Positions 36,916-49,780 are shown, numbered from the stretch's first letter. The stretch is DNA of 64,000 bases from Phymorhynchus buccinoides (GCA_017654935.2 CM065704.1:21905682-21969681); one strand, 5' to 3'. Numbers and translations: made by a program. The notes: generated by a model from the sequence alone, not told the origin.

Positions 36916-37200
36916 GTGTGTGCATGCATGTTTCCTTAATGAATCGTGTGTGCATGCATGTTTCCTTAATGAATCGTGTGTGCATGCATGTTTCCTTAAT
37001 GAATCGTGTGTGCATGCATGTTTCCTTAATGAATCGTGTGTGCATGCATGTTTCCTTAATGAATCGTGTGTGCATGCATGTTTCCTTAATGAATCGTGTG
37101 TGCATGCATGTTTCCTGAATGAATCGTGTGTGCATGTATGTTTCCTTAATGAATCGTGTGTGCACGAGTGTTTCCTTAATGAATCGTGTGTGCATGAGTG
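36916..37200. repeat. 30-bp minisatellite, about 9.5 copies
   Basis: Unit TGTGTGCATGCATG + TTTCCTTAATGAATCG. Copies are near identical, with variants in the last three. It follows a GT/GC microsatellite (36770-36900). The unit length is a multiple of three, which creates false repeat proteins on both strands. Confidence 0.97.
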
Positions 37201-37573
37201 GGTGCGTGTTTGAGCAAGGTGGTCATGAAAATATAATTAGGGAGGTAAATGGGAAATTATGAATGTCCCTTCGGCTGCAGGACTGGAGCCAGTACAAAGA
37301 CTCGTTTAAGAGTCATATTTTTTATAGTCTTCCACAAAAACTGTTCCATAATTTTCTATTACTGTAAGAAATCATCTCCAGATCCAGTGATAGATTCACT
37401 AAGAGATGCACTCTGTCCCGGGGTTGCCACAATGGAAGAGAAGCTGTGGGGCCCCAACAAAATCACCTGTCCACTACAGCCCATTTTATCATCGCCACAA
37501 ACACAACCGTCTGACTCGCATCCCAGGAACCAAGAAGAACTAAGAGATGCTTGAGATAAGGAACGGAGGAACA

Positions 37574-38122
37574 AATGCAGGGTGTTCATAATTATACAGG
37601 CCACTGATGCTTTAATCAACCTATGATTACTGTCATACAACTGAAAGGAATGAATGCAGGGTGTTCATAATTCTACAGGCCACCAATGCTTTAATCAGCC
37701 TATGATTACTGTCATACAACTGAAAGGAATGAATGCAGGGTGTTCATAATTCTACAGGCCACCAATGCTTTAATCAACCTATGATTACTGTCATACAACT
37801 GAAAGGAACGAATGCAGGGTGTTCATAATTCTACAGGCCACTGATGCTTTAATCAACCTATGATTACTGTCATACAACTGAAAGGAACGAATGCAGGGTG
37901 TTCATAATTCTACAGGCCACTGATGCTTTAATCAGCCTATGATTACTGTCATACAACTGAAAGGAACGAATGCAGGGTGTTCATAATTCTACAGGCCACT
38001 GATGCTTTAATCAACCTATGATTACTGTCATACAACTGAAAGGAACGAATGCAGGGTGTTCATAATTCTACAGGCCACTGATGCTTTAATCAACCTATGA
38101 TTACTGTCATACAACTGAAAGG
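37574..38122. repeat. 79-bp tandem repeat, 7 copies
   Basis: Unit begins AATGCAGGGTGTTCATAATT and ends CATACAACTGAAAGGAACG. Copies start at 37574, 37653, 37732 and so on every 79 bp. Confidence 0.97.
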
Positions 38123-38216
38123 AGCAGACTTTGATATTAGGGTAGTAAACATGAGGGTGACTAAAGTACAAGATTGCCAAATGGCATTACAGTCTACTGA
38201 CACTATTATTAAAAAA

Positions 38217-38924
38217 GGGCTGTGGCCCAGCTAAGAGACAATGCAACCTCTTGTTATTAACCTGGGATGAACAATGAAGGGAAGTCTTGAAGCACAGTGA
38301 AACAGTCTATGAATGAACTACAGAATTAATGAAAGGGCTGTGGCCCAGCTAAGAGACAATGCAACCTCTTGTTATTAACCTGGAATGAACAATGAAGGGA
38401 AGTCTTGAAGCACAGTGAAACAGTCTATGAATTAACTACAGAATTAATGAAAGGGCTGTGGCCCAGCTAAGAGACAATGCAACCTCTTGTTATTAACCTG
38501 GGATGAACAATGAAGGGAAGTCTTGAAGCACAGTGAAACAGTCTATGAATTAACTACAGAATTAATGAAAGGGCTGTGGCCCAGCTAAGAGACAATGCAA
38601 CCTCTTGTTATTAACCTGGAATGAACAATGAAGGGAAGTCTTGAAGCACAGTGAAACAGTCTATGAATTAACTACAGAATTAATGAAAGGGCTGTGGCCC
38701 AGCTAAGAGACAATGCAACCTCTTGTTATTAACCTGGGATGAACAATGAAGGGAAGTCTTGAAGCACAGTGAAACAGTCTATGAATTAACTACAGAATTA
38801 ATGAAAGGGCTGTGGCCCAGCTAAGAGACAATGCAACCTCTTGTTATTAACCTGGGATGAACAATGAAGGGAAGTCTTGAAGCACAGTGAAACAGTCTAT
38901 GAATGAACTACAGAATTAATGAAA
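38217..38924. repeat. 118-bp tandem repeat, 6 copies
   Basis: Unit begins GGGCTGTGGCCCAGCTAAGA and ends CTACAGAATTAATGAAA. Starts fall every 118 bp from 38217. Alternating GGATG/GAATG variants suggest two-unit amplification. Confidence 0.97.
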
Positions 38925-38935
38925 GGGGGAGAGAT

Positions 38936-40027
38936 GGGACTCAGGAAGAAGGAATTAAGGAGGGGGGGGGGGGGTGTAAAGGGAGGCAGCAGGGGATATC
39001 CACAGGTTATTAATATAGCATAAAACATACATTTCTTAAAGAACAAAATACTGATGCAAACAACCACTTTCACAACTCAGCATCCACACAACTACATGCG
39101 AAGAATTGTCAAGATTTTAATTGCAACATGTAGTCATTTTTATTCCATTCATTTCAAATGATAATGACGTATAGCAGAACAGAAGGAAAAGAAGAGGAAA
39201 ATGTATACATTCAATTGAACGCATGGATAACACTATAAAGCTATACAAATTATTTATTTTTTAAACCCACATATAACAAAACAAAGAAGAAAACAAAAAC
39301 ACTGATCACAAATGTTCAGAAGATATTTCAAATAATTTAGAAAAAAAACAAAAAATACAGAATAAGACATTTTCTTACGAGCATTGGAAAAAAATCACCA
39401 AAACAAAAAAAAGAAATTATGAAAACAACAAACAAACTAAGGTAGCTTTTGCTTAATATGATTTTTTAAGCAAAGTGTGCATAAAGAATAATTTAATGTT
39501 CTCAAGACTGTTCCACATTTTGAGAGAAAAAAAAAAAAGCCCCTAAACAAACACAATATGACCATCCAAACGGTAGTTTTTAAAAGTTCATCAAAACCTA
39601 ACTGGTGATGACTCAGTCTTAACACAAATTAGAATTAATTCATCAAACCTGTTGTTTGTTTACAAACACATCGCCTCACAGCCTTTGAAAAAGTCTTTTT
39701 TAGACGAAAATTTAGGTTTTTTTAAATTTATTTTTTACTTCATTTATTTTTCTCATCTTCAACCCATTGCGTTAGTGTACATCGTTTTTGATGTTTTTAG
39801 TTCAATCATACAAATTAGAATTTAAGGTAAAAAGAAATCCAAAGTCAGTTATTTAATAGATACAGATTAAGGACCAGTCATTTAGTCTCCACTTTAGAGT
39901 GTCACTTTTGGCAACAACACACCAGCTGAACATTGAAATAATCAGAAGTCAGTGTAACAAAAACAAAATAAAACAAAAAGCCCTCAAACAAACCAAACAC
40001 AAAGAAAGATTGAAAAAGACAGAAATA
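38936..40027. other. AT-rich gene-free stretch
   Basis: No exon, RNA gene or element boundary recognised apart from a short poly-G run near 38962. Confidence 0.5.
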
Positions 40028-40587
40028 CAGTGGAACCCCGCCTAAAGGGCACCTGGGCATCGCGGACACCCTGGTAATCCAGACAGCTTCACTCTGTACA
40101 GTGGAACCCCGCCTAAAGGGCACCTGGGCATCGCGGACACCCTGGTAATCCAGACAGCTTCACTCAGTACAGTGGAACCCCGCCTAAAGGGCACCTGGGC
40201 ATCGCGGACACCCTGGTAATCCAGACAGCTTCACTCTGTACAGTGGAACCCCGCCTAAAGGGCACCTGGGCATCGCGGACACCCTGGTAATCCAGACAGC
40301 TTCACTCAGTCTCTCTTCAGTTTGGGACAGTCTATTGGCCACTGCAAACAACACCTTTTGCAGGAGTCAATGCCCTTGGTGGGTGGGGGAAGACGGTTGA
40401 GCACTGACCAAACAAGGGAATAACTCTCGCCAATACCCCTATTTGAGGCCACTAAATGGCTGCCGTTCGCATGAGTGAATGCCCTTTTTCAGTACTGACC
40501 AACAAGGGGTTTACTCTCACTGTCAAGGGCGTTAATAACCCTAGTTGCAGTGGCCAATAGGGTGGTCGCAACACTGAGGTTCGACTG
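40028..40587. mobile_element. TA-flanked element E with amplified left end (71 bp, 4 copies)
   Basis: The left end CAGTGGAACCCCGCCTAAAG is present four times as a 71-bp tandem unit (40028-40310). The right end is GAGGTTCGACTG (to 40587). TA flanks at 40026-40027 and 40588-40589. Non-coding. Confidence 0.8.
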
Positions 40588-41184
40588 TACACCATTTAAA
40601 ACGACTTGTTCTCCACTTCCAAAACAATCTCCACCCAAAGGAAACTACACAATGTTTAAGTGTAACAAAACAACCTGAATGATAGACGCAATCAAATTAC
40701 AAATAACACCGCATACAACAACTGCGGAAAGATGAGCAGCAGCAAGTTAATAATTCAAACCACAGTTAATCTTTAGTTTCTCGCCTTTTTCTATCGCCAT
40801 AAAGAAACATTCAGAATTGTTCCAATCGTGAAGAAAACATACGAGAAACAAGGTGAGGATAAGCTGAATATGGATGAAACAATGCAACTCCAAAAGAGAA
40901 CATTAAATCAGTATGTGGAGAAAAAAAAGGTCATTAATACAAATGTTTTCTTTTCTTCATAATTCTGTTTAAGATTTGATCACAACTACACTAGCAAAAT
41001 AACTTTAAGCATAAATGAGTTGAATACAAGTATTTGTATACAATGTGAATGATCCATACAACAGTAGACAGTGACACTGTTTTGCTCAACCTTTCCCACA
41101 AAACACACAAAAATCCTTGATTAAGTTTGAATTTCAGAATGTGCTGACCCCCCAAAAAAAAGTTGGTACATTCAAAGTTTTTAT
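40588..41184. other. Gene-free stretch
   Basis: AT-rich sequence with no exon seen. Confidence 0.45.
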
Positions 41185-41207
41185 TGAATTTTTGGTAAAG
41201 GCAAAGA

Positions 41208-41272
<65 letters not shown>

Positions 41273-41655
41273 TGCATTTCTTGGTTAATTGTATTTTTCC
41301 GTGTTTGCCTTTCTTGCCATACATAAAGTTGTATTTTAGGAACATTTTGAGCTAATTACCTTTTTGGAATACTAACCCTAACCCTAACCCTAGCCCTAAA
41401 CCTAACCCTACCCCCCACTATGTACTGCAGTACACCGTGATTTGTCACAGTTGTGGTTCGTTGCGTTTTTCCGTCTTATAGGGTGAGGGGTAGGGCTAGG
41501 CTTAGGGCTAGGGATAGGGTTAGTATTCCAAAAAGGTTATTAGCTCAAAATGTTCCTAAAATACAGCTTTATGTATGGTAAGAAAAGCAATAACGGAAAA
41601 ATACAATTAACCGAGAAATGTAGGGGGGGTGGCACATCTTGACCTTTACCAAATT
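41185..41655. mobile_element. Large fold-back element with telomere-like repeats and poly-C
   Basis: Arms of about 200 bp: left has TTTGGTAAAGGCAAAGATGT, poly-C, TAATTGTATTTTTCCG, TTTTAGGAACATTTTGAGCT, ACCTTTTTGGAATACTAACC; the right arm is the inverse. Beside the loop are CCCTAA-like repeats (41371-41412) and their inverse (41488-41523). The left poly-C is about 57 bases, the right G run about 7. Confidence 0.85.
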
Positions 41656-44600
41656 TTTTATAGTAAGCTGTTTATAAAAGTGTTTCGCATTCAGTCACAT
41701 TTTTACTGAACTTTACTTTCAAAAATTTTAACCACTGAAAAAAGCTGAAACTTCTATTTTGCAAAAAGGAAAAGAAAGCGTGTGTACGACACATGTTTGG
41801 TAAAGCAGCAAAATAAAACACTCCACTTACAATGCATAAAATGTATGTGGATAACTAAAACACAAACAAAACTAGCAGAAATCAAAGCAATCATTTAGCA
41901 TGGTTAAGTTTAAGCAGATTAATGTTCAACCAATTTCAACAAATAAGCCAACAAGCACATACTTATAGTATTATAGTGACAACCCCCCCCCCCCCCCCCC
42001 CTAATGATAAATGACTTTTCCTGCATGTTAAAGTCTATTTCTTATCTGTATAAACAAACATATTCTATGGAAAGGAAATAGCGAAATGCACGAAACCATT
42101 GAAGACTGACAGACAAGCTGAAGGAAACGTTCTAAAATGACGAGCTCAAATCAGTTCTACATTCAGACTGATCATGTGTTGATTGAAGAAGCGTATCATT
42201 CATTCACCGTCATTGGTAAAAAAGAAGAATAGATTGAAAAACGAAACTTGACAATCAGAACTAAAAATACAATCAAATAAACAATGATTGACACACTTCT
42301 TTAGGAAAACAACAGAATATTTTCACTGGAACATTTTTAAAGTGAAAATACCCCCAAACAAGTTTCCCAAATATCTCCACAGTAAAATCAAACAAACAAA
42401 AATCCAGTTAATCTCATTAAAAGCAAGAGAAAACAAAGACAGACAGAGAGAGAGAGAGAGAGAGACAAAGAAAAAGAGTGAGACGAGAGATCATGCAGAA
42501 AGAAGGAGAATAAGATGGAAAGAAAACAATACCACAACCCATGATTAGCATCAACCAGTAACGCCACAATACTGTTGGATCAAACATGTACTGTACTTAA
42601 CATTCTCACCGTCAACATTCTTTAATACTTCGGCCTAGCCCAAATATCAAGAAAAAACATGGTCCCGTTAACCAAAGAAATTCATGAAGAAGAATGAACG
42701 AACAAATCATTTTCATTGAGAAAAAGAATAGAGAGAGAGAAGCAGCACAGCCTTCCTGCGAATGTAAGGCATTCGCCTTCAGCTACAGCATTCAAGACTG
42801 CCACAAATAATGTCCTTTTCAAACGCCCCTAAAGCCCACCCCCCCCCCCCCCCCCCCCCCCCCGTATCCAGTGCATGAAACGCTAAGTCCGTCAGGCTAT
42901 TTAAATGTGCGCACGTGCGTGCAGAATGTTCATTTAATTTGTGTGTGCGTCCGCACCCATGTGTGTGTCTGTGTTAGAGGGGGAATGAGTGTGAGTGTGT
43001 GCATGCATGTGTGTTTGTGTGCATGCGTATGTGTGTGTCTTGTCATTGTTGTTTCATGTTTCACCTAGAGCCCCCACAGGAGAATAGGTGCTATAGAAAT
43101 AATCATTATTATTATTATGAAATATATCTTTCTTGTTTTTGTTGTTGTTAATACTTATTTTTGTGTGCTTTTCTGTTTCTTTGAAATGTTGGTTGCAATT
43201 TCCGGGTCTAAATTTGTGTACAAGTATAAGTAGACGGCCATAAATAGGGCTTAGGGGAGGGCATGAAAGATAAATATATGAACTTCGACTCGTGACATTG
43301 TCAGCTCCCATGAAGTAACGCTATTAATTTAAATAAATTAACGCTGAGCAAATCGATTAGAGCTTAAAGGCTAAGCACTATAGACATGTTCGTAATAAAT
43401 AAATATTACAGAGTAACAAATTTCCGACGTTAGTCGTATGCCATCACGACATGAAGCAAGAGTTACAGTAACAGCAACTTAGTACTGTCAAGATTTCATA
43501 GAGTTAACAAATCACTAGGCAAAGACTTTTTTTTTATATAGAAAGTGTACGCTTAAAAAAAAAAAGATCCCTTTCTAAGCCTAGCCATTCCTTAAATCTC
43601 CATCTCTATAGTACTGTGTTTACTAAATAACCTTTAACAAAGAAGTCTCAGATGATTGGCGATTCTGCGGTGTAATACATGATTATTTTGAATCTTCTGC
43701 ATGAGGCAAGTTACAGCTTTGCAAGAAATTAAAGTCAAGATGCAAACAATGACAATTTAAGACCAAAGACTACTGTGGTAAAGAGTCAGTCACTGAAATT
43801 GTAACACTGCTTTTGAATGTGTGTGTGTGTGTGTGACCAAAGACTACTGCGGGTGGGTAGGTAGGTAGATATAGGGCTATTTATAGGCCTTGTGGCCCTT
43901 TTACGCCCCTTCTCAGTGAATTTGACTTTTAACTCTTTTTTTTTCTTTCTTTTTTTTAGTGGTTTGCGTATCCATAAACTAAAACTAATCAATTTTTGTA
44001 TTTGTTTTTATTTTTAGGAATGGCTTTGTTTATTTATCAAAACTTTTAAATTTTGTTTTCAAATTTGGGTTTTCGTCCAAAAGATTTTTTAGTTCATTAA
44101 TGTTAGGTGCATTCTTTATGTTAATTGGAAAAAGAGTCAGTAAAGAATCAGTCACTGAAATTGTAACCACTGAAATTTTAACATTGCTTTTGAATATGTG
44201 TGTGTATGTGTGTGTGCCTGGTTGTTTTTGTTAAACCCCAATTCTACTTACAAATAATAGGACTGGTAGGCATAAAAAAAAGTGCAAGATAGGAAACTTT
44301 AACAAAGTTGCACAAAATCAACCTGCCACAAAGCTACCATTCTTGGTCTCTTAATGAAAAAAGGTGATTCCCATGCATCAAATAATCTAAATCAATCTTT
44401 AGTTGTCCTTCAACTTGAGAAGTGGCGGCGAAGCGAATTTCACACATGTTGCATTTATGTGGAAGACGTAGTGCATTCTAAAGCATGAAAAGGTGCTAAG
44501 CTTCCCAAGCGCAAGAATACACATGCGTACACACATGTACTTGCATGGCGCATATGAAGAACACACACACACCATGATTTAATGAAACCTAGTAAAGATA

Positions 44601-45206
44601 AGAACATCAACCACACAATGCATAAACACCAACGCTACAGACATTCAATTCGTCTTTTTCTAAACACAGATTCACCCATCCACAGAAATAAACACACACA
44701 CACATAATAAATGCAAACAGTTTCGAAATAGATGTACACATCCACGAAATGGACCAATGTTAACAAACACACGACCAATGGTAACCAAAACGCACTAGTA
44801 CGCTATTAAGGTGGTAGCAAGAATGTCACCATTTTTGGAATTCAGTCATGTGGCAAACACACAAGAAGTCATTCAGCATTTTTGTCTTAGTGACACCTAT
44901 TTCTAAGCTAAGTATGGAGCCAACCCCTGACCCAAATCAATAATTTAAAAAACACACACACAAGAAAGCCTTAGAGCAGGTGTCTGGCTTCCACTAACAT
45001 TGAAAATAGCAGTTTTGGAAACACACAGCAACACTACAATAGTATGTGGCTTCTTTAGCCTTCTACACTAAGCAATACAACCTGCTAGTCATACTAGACA
45101 AGAGAATGCAAATAAGACTAGCTTAACTCTTCCTGCCCTGACAGTCTGGGAGAAAGAAAGCATGGCAGACAATTCATCGGGCACAGTGGTGCTAGTTCCC
45201 AACATT
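41656..45206. other. Gene-free stretch
   Basis: AT-rich with poly-C runs (41984-42001, 42839-42863), a short GA tract (42446-42465) and GT repeats (42940-43040, 43817-43835). A pair of related segments containing AGTCAGTCACTGAAATTGTAAC occurs at 43783 and 44146. No exon seen; it could include the ORMDL 3' UTR. Confidence 0.45.
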
Positions 45207-45418
45207 ACAGGGCTCCCAATCGTCCCGCAAAACAAGGGGTCACAGGGACTCCTTCACTTACAATATAGAGGGTCCTAGAGGAGGGATAGAGGGTCAAAGT
45301 GGCATTGCAAATGCTAAAAAGATTTTTTAAGTGCATCCCTGGGACCCCCTGCACATTCTTTTAGAGGGTCCTTTAGAATTTTAGGACTTCATAGACCCCC
45401 AAATGGGGGGCCCTGGGA
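45207..45418. mobile_element. Possible MITE with CAGGGCTCCC ends
   Basis: Starts CAGGGCTCCCAATCGTC and ends near GGGGGGCCCTGGGAG, with a GAGGGTCCT core repeated inside. Ends resemble the element at 49822-50984, but no target duplication is visible. Confidence 0.4.
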
Positions 45419-46249
45419 GCCATGGGTTAAAACAAACCGAGATCACTGGTAGCAGTTAGTGAGGACTCCAAACAACACAAAAAATTCTGAATGGCTGAAA
45501 CTTGTTTATAGCAGGTGATACCAAGTACATACATATTACAGCTTTTAATCGTATGCTTGAAGTTGAAGTCGGTCTGATGAATGCTGTGGTTGTTGTGAGA
45601 ATATCATGTGAGAATATCATTTCTGACTAATGTTACTGAAGAGATGTAAGGAAATAACTGTAATAAATATAATTAAAGACCAATAATAATAATAATAATA
45701 TAAAGAAACAAAACAGAACGAACAAAATCAGCATACTTTTATAATCCAGAGCATTTGTCACAAACTTTCATACAATTAAAAACGATAAATACAAACTTGG
45801 ATTATCATGGCTTAGATTCCATTATAATATCATACATTCAACGCTCAAACTTTAAGATGCTTACAACATTTTTTTCGATAGATTATATGCTGACCGATAT
45901 AACAATCTATTCTAAGTTCTTTAAATTTTGCATCCCTCCCACCCCCATCCCCCAGCCAAATTTGAAGCTTGTGAATCAACGATTTCTGATATTTTTGGAT
46001 ACAGGATAACACCTCAATGAATACCTCTATCTGTTTCACTCTCCATTTTTCCCACCTCCCCAGTCCAATTCGACAACTTGTGTCAACATTGGATCGATAA
46101 TTTCTGATACTTCAGGATACAAAATAACATGTCAGTATATCCCTCCCATCCCCTTCCCCCCCCCCCCCCCCCCCCCAGCCAAATTTGACAATGCGTGTCA
46201 ACATTGGATCGATGATTTTTTTTTGTGTGTCGTCGTTACGACGATTGCC

Positions 46250-46385
46250 TCAGTACTTGTTGATGCCGAACAGGCGGACGCCATGGAACTGGGGCAGCTT
46301 GGGAATGACGTTGAGCGCCATCATGCTGGCGTTGATCAGGAAGTGCACCTTGTCGTAGCGCGAGTAAAAGCTGGCCAGGAAAAAC
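46250..46385 (-). CDS. ORMDL: ORMDL exon 3 and stop
   Basis: The acceptor is TTATTACAG at 46386. It reads [20 protein letters not shown] and ends [12 protein letters not shown] with TGA at 46252-46250. Confidence 0.95.
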
Positions 46386-48939
46386 CTGTAATAACAGTCA
46401 GAGTCTTAGTGAAAGTTGCTCACAATGTTGACAGTCAAGTCAAATTTATGTGCTTTTGAGGGTAAAAGATCTGAAAAGAATTCAAGGTTTTTTTCTCCCC
46501 AGGATTTCTCAAGGGGATTTACAATTTTAGGTTACAGAGGCTACCTTTTTTTGATGACACACACTTTCTCAGTGTCTCTCTCTCTCTCTCTTTCTCACAC
46601 ACACATGCACACTACAAGTACAACAATAGTAAGTTTCCCATGTAAACTTCACCCCAAATAAAACAGTATAGCAAATAAGCTATACTGACCACCTCCAAAC
46701 TCTGTACTATTTCTTCAAGAATAATGAAACTTACTTCACCAACATACTTCTTTTTTTTAGAAACCAATTAAAAACATATACTTGAATAGTTGAACGAAAA
46801 AGCCTTAAACCCCATTAAAACACAGCTGACAGGAAGAGACAACTTACAAGACAATGGGGACTGTGGTGAGGAACTTTTTGGTAGCGGTGAACTGCTTGCC
46901 GTAGTCGATCTGCTCCCACTGGGTCTCCGAGCGAGCATCTCCCTGGTCCGGCGTCTCCCACGGAGTGCCTTTCGTCACGTGCAGCATCACAAACATGATC
47001 TGAAACCCACACGGCAAGAACGATCAATTGTCCTTCAGAACACAAACAAATGTTCATCACAGTACAGTAGCTAAACTACTGCAACTCTCACAAGGTTTCT
47101 TAACACAAGAGCAAAACTACAGCTATTGCCACCTCTCAAACAGGAGCAAATTGGCAGGCATGTACTGATGTAGTGTAGTTTAAAAAAAAAAAAAAAGGCT
47201 GTCCAAAGTCTCACATCTTGCTAGTCGTTAGTTCTGTAAGAACCTAAATGGATACTAACGATAGCCCTCTGTGCCCGTCTGATCTGTAGGGCCTAGAAGT
47301 CTCTTTTGCTCAAGTCTCTCCTGCCGGAATTCCTGCTGGGTTTTTCGCTCAAACGAAATTTAAAAAAATAGAACTAGAAGGCATATTTTTTCTACTCCCC
47401 AAACCAGAAGCCATGCATCCTTTTAAACGCTCAAAACTGGAAGTTGGAGTTTGTCAGAAAAAAAGACCCTGATTTTACTTGGCATCACTGCAACTTGTGC
47501 AAGACATGACTGGTAAACTACACTTGTACAAAAATAACTGTTTGATTCCCAGGGATCGCGTTAACGCACATTTTCTGCGTATATGACACATTTTGAAAGT
47601 AGCTGACACATTTTCAGAGCGCTTACACATAACACGCATGCAAAAAACTTCTGTCCACAACCATAGGCCCTACAGTATCAGTGGTCGGCAGGATCGCAAA
47701 AGGGATTCTGTTTTGTCACAATGCAAGTGCCTATATAATGCTAGGCTACAGAAAGAAAGGAGCCTGCATCAGACTTCAGAGAAAGTGCCTGCATAACTCG
47801 TCAAAAAGTGCGACTGTATTGTGCTAGGTACCAGGCCTATGCCTACTATTCGGCAAAGACTTGATAAGAGAGAGACTCACACGGCACACATTGTTCCGCG
47901 GGAAATAATGGCCTACAGGCACATGTGATGACTTGTCTGCCAGCATCTTTACTCTTGCTGATAACACTTTTCCATTAGAACTTCGATTTATACTGGGTTT
48001 TCTTTTGGGTTTTTTCCATGAGTGATCCTCATGTCTTGATAGCTCTTGGAGCAAGTTTCGATGTTCGAATCAGGGTTCATACAGATTTTTCATATCAAAA
48101 TTCACAAACTTTCAAGACCTTTTCAAAGACCCTTTATCCTATTTTCAAAGACGTCTCACGACTTGCAGTGATGATGACTGCTTCAATCATGATCATTCAA
48201 GTTGCACCGGTGTAGCCAAAAGACCTGGATATAGTGAAGGGAAGTAACTCGACAAAGCAAGGACGCCTGCTATATGGAGCATTAGTGAAATTAAATTGCT
48301 TCTTTATCAATTCCAGAAGAAAAAAATAAATAAATTATGGCATCAATTACTTTTTAAAGCATCAGTGACTTTTTCACAAACTATTTTACAATTGTCACAG
48401 ACCAAAGCCAATTTTCAAAGACTTGAAAATGGCACTCCATTTGTCAAAGACTTTCAAAGACCGTGCCAACCCTGTCGAATGCATCCCGTGTAAAAAAAAG
48501 AGAGCAATAACAGCATACTACAAATGCTCTGGACACACTGTTTTCCTGTTGATAACAAGTTACACGAAGGCACACGACCATAACAGACTAGGTCAACATG
48601 TTTTTTAAGGGGGGGGAGGTGATCATCATTATGGGTATAGACTAAAATAAACTTATTTATACATTCCAATTTTGCAAAACAGTGTGTCCAGAGCATTTGT
48701 GGTATGCTGTTATTGCTTAAGTTAAGCGCTAAAATGACAGACAATTGTTGATAAATGTTCTTTACAATATCATGCAAGACATTGGTGAGGGTCCAGGCGA
48801 CGGCCACGCTGAAGAAAGGCACGGAGAGGATGAGGAGGTGAACCAGGAAGATGATGAGGATGTAGGTGACCCAGATCCCCTTGCTGTTGTACACCGAGTG
48901 GTTGGGGTTGTTGTCGCTGTGTGCCACACCCACGTTCAT
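46250..48939 (-). CDS. ORMDL: ORMDL family ER membrane protein, three coding exons
   Basis: A small multipass ER protein that holds serine palmitoyltransferase in check and so sets sphingolipid synthesis (family knowledge). Exons 48766-48939, 46848-46999 and 46250-46385 join at GT/AG sites (phases 0 and 2) to a 153-residue protein, exactly the length of vertebrate ORMDL1-3. Diagnostic stretches are [48 protein letters not shown] and the C-terminus [18 protein letters not shown]. Hydrophobic segments lie at about 22-42, 43-65, 95-115 and 118-135. Which vertebrate paralogue it corresponds to cannot be said; a single invertebrate ORMDL is likely. An acceptor at 48989 suggests a 5' UTR exon further right. 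Confidence 0.97.
46848..46999 (-). CDS. ORMDL: ORMDL exon 2
   Basis: The acceptor is GGTTTCAG at 47000. It reads [20 protein letters not shown] and then [17 protein letters not shown]. The donor is CTT|GTAAGT. Confidence 0.95.
47000..48765 (-). other. ORMDL intron 1
   Basis: Holds an inverted-repeat element (48071-48474). A pair of short inverted segments around 48490-48560 and 48670-48720 (AGAGCAATAACAGCATAC facing GTATGCTGTTATTGCT) forms a further hairpin. Confidence 0.65.
48071..48474. mobile_element. CAGGGTTC inverted-repeat element H, copy with TCGAAT duplication
   Basis: Starts CAGGGTTCATACAGATTTTT and ends CAAAGACCGTGCCAACCCTG. TCGAAT flanks both sides (48065-48070 and 48475-48480). 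The interior repeats TTCAAAGAC-type words. Related to 53710 and 58857. Confidence 0.82.
48766..48939 (-). CDS. ORMDL: ORMDL exon 1
   Basis: The start at 48939 gives [20 protein letters not shown]. The frame stays open upstream to an acceptor (GATTTTCAG at 48989), so the coding start is inside an internal exon. The donor is ATT|GTAAAG. Confidence 0.93.
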
Positions 48940-49459
48940 TCTGCTGGCCAAAGTCCTGCTGTCAGGATCACAGCAATAGCATGCTAATCTGAAAATCACA
49001 TGCAACAGCATTTCTTCATTTTTGCTACCAGCAAACCCTTTACTGCCAACCCCATTTTGAAACTAGTACAAGTGTACAAATGATCTACATATTCTTACTC
49101 AGTAACTCTTAGTCTTACTTTGTTCATTTTGACTCACAGATGTGCTCTGACACTGTCACAAGTAACACTAACAGTGACATTCAAAGTTCCTGTTCCATGC
49201 ACTGGCTTTCAGACTAGTGTGTCACTAAAAAAGATAGTTTTAGTAAAATGTAGTGAAATTTTACCTGTTAAATAGAAAAATAGAAAATCTAGAGAAATGC
49301 TTTGTGTGCTGGGAAAAGATAGAACACTGTTAATAGTTTATAATAAAATTCACTGTATGCCTGTCTCTGTGTGTACTTGTTAAAGCAGACAAGCTGGAAC
49401 ATGCGGTAATGTGCAAGTGAGCAATGACAGAAGCAATGCAACAGGCTGTTAAATGGCTA

Positions 49460-49780
49460 GTCAAATGGGGTGCGTCTAACTCTAAACACAGAATGGTGCC
49501 GAATGGTGTCGATTAATGTCAAATGGTGCCGAATGGTGAATAACGTTCTTGGTCAAGAACTGAATAGCTGGGCCGAATGGTGAAGACACTGTACCGAATT
49601 CCACAGTAAATTTATTTTTTAATAAAGACTGGACACTATATCATCATCACAGTATATAAATGCATTAAAAATAAAATGGTGCAGAATGGTGAAAATACTG
49701 AATGATCAAAACATCAAATGTTTGGGCCAGATGTTGAACACGGTTGCAAGTTATCAACTCGCGAGTTGACCGATAACCGT
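49460..49780. repeat. Diverged satellite-like words, possible source of the 43-bp satellite
   Basis: GTGCCGAATGGTGAAT, GGTCAAGA, CTGAATA and GTGAAGACACTG occur in the order of the satellite's complementary strand but with extra bases between them. Confidence 0.55.

Noticed and set aside
36731..37213. Open frames with CMHVSLMNRV or HTRFIKET repeats
   Set aside because: The 30-bp unit is a multiple of three, so frames stay open by arithmetic; no start context, homology or splice support.
37249..37554. 101-codon frame after the 30-bp minisatellite
   Set aside because: No homology recognised; part of it (about 37320-37380) is a dispersed repeat also near 19750.
41371..41412. CCCTAA repeats as a true telomere
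   Set aside because: Only a few imperfect units inside an inverted repeat, with kilobases of sequence on both sides.
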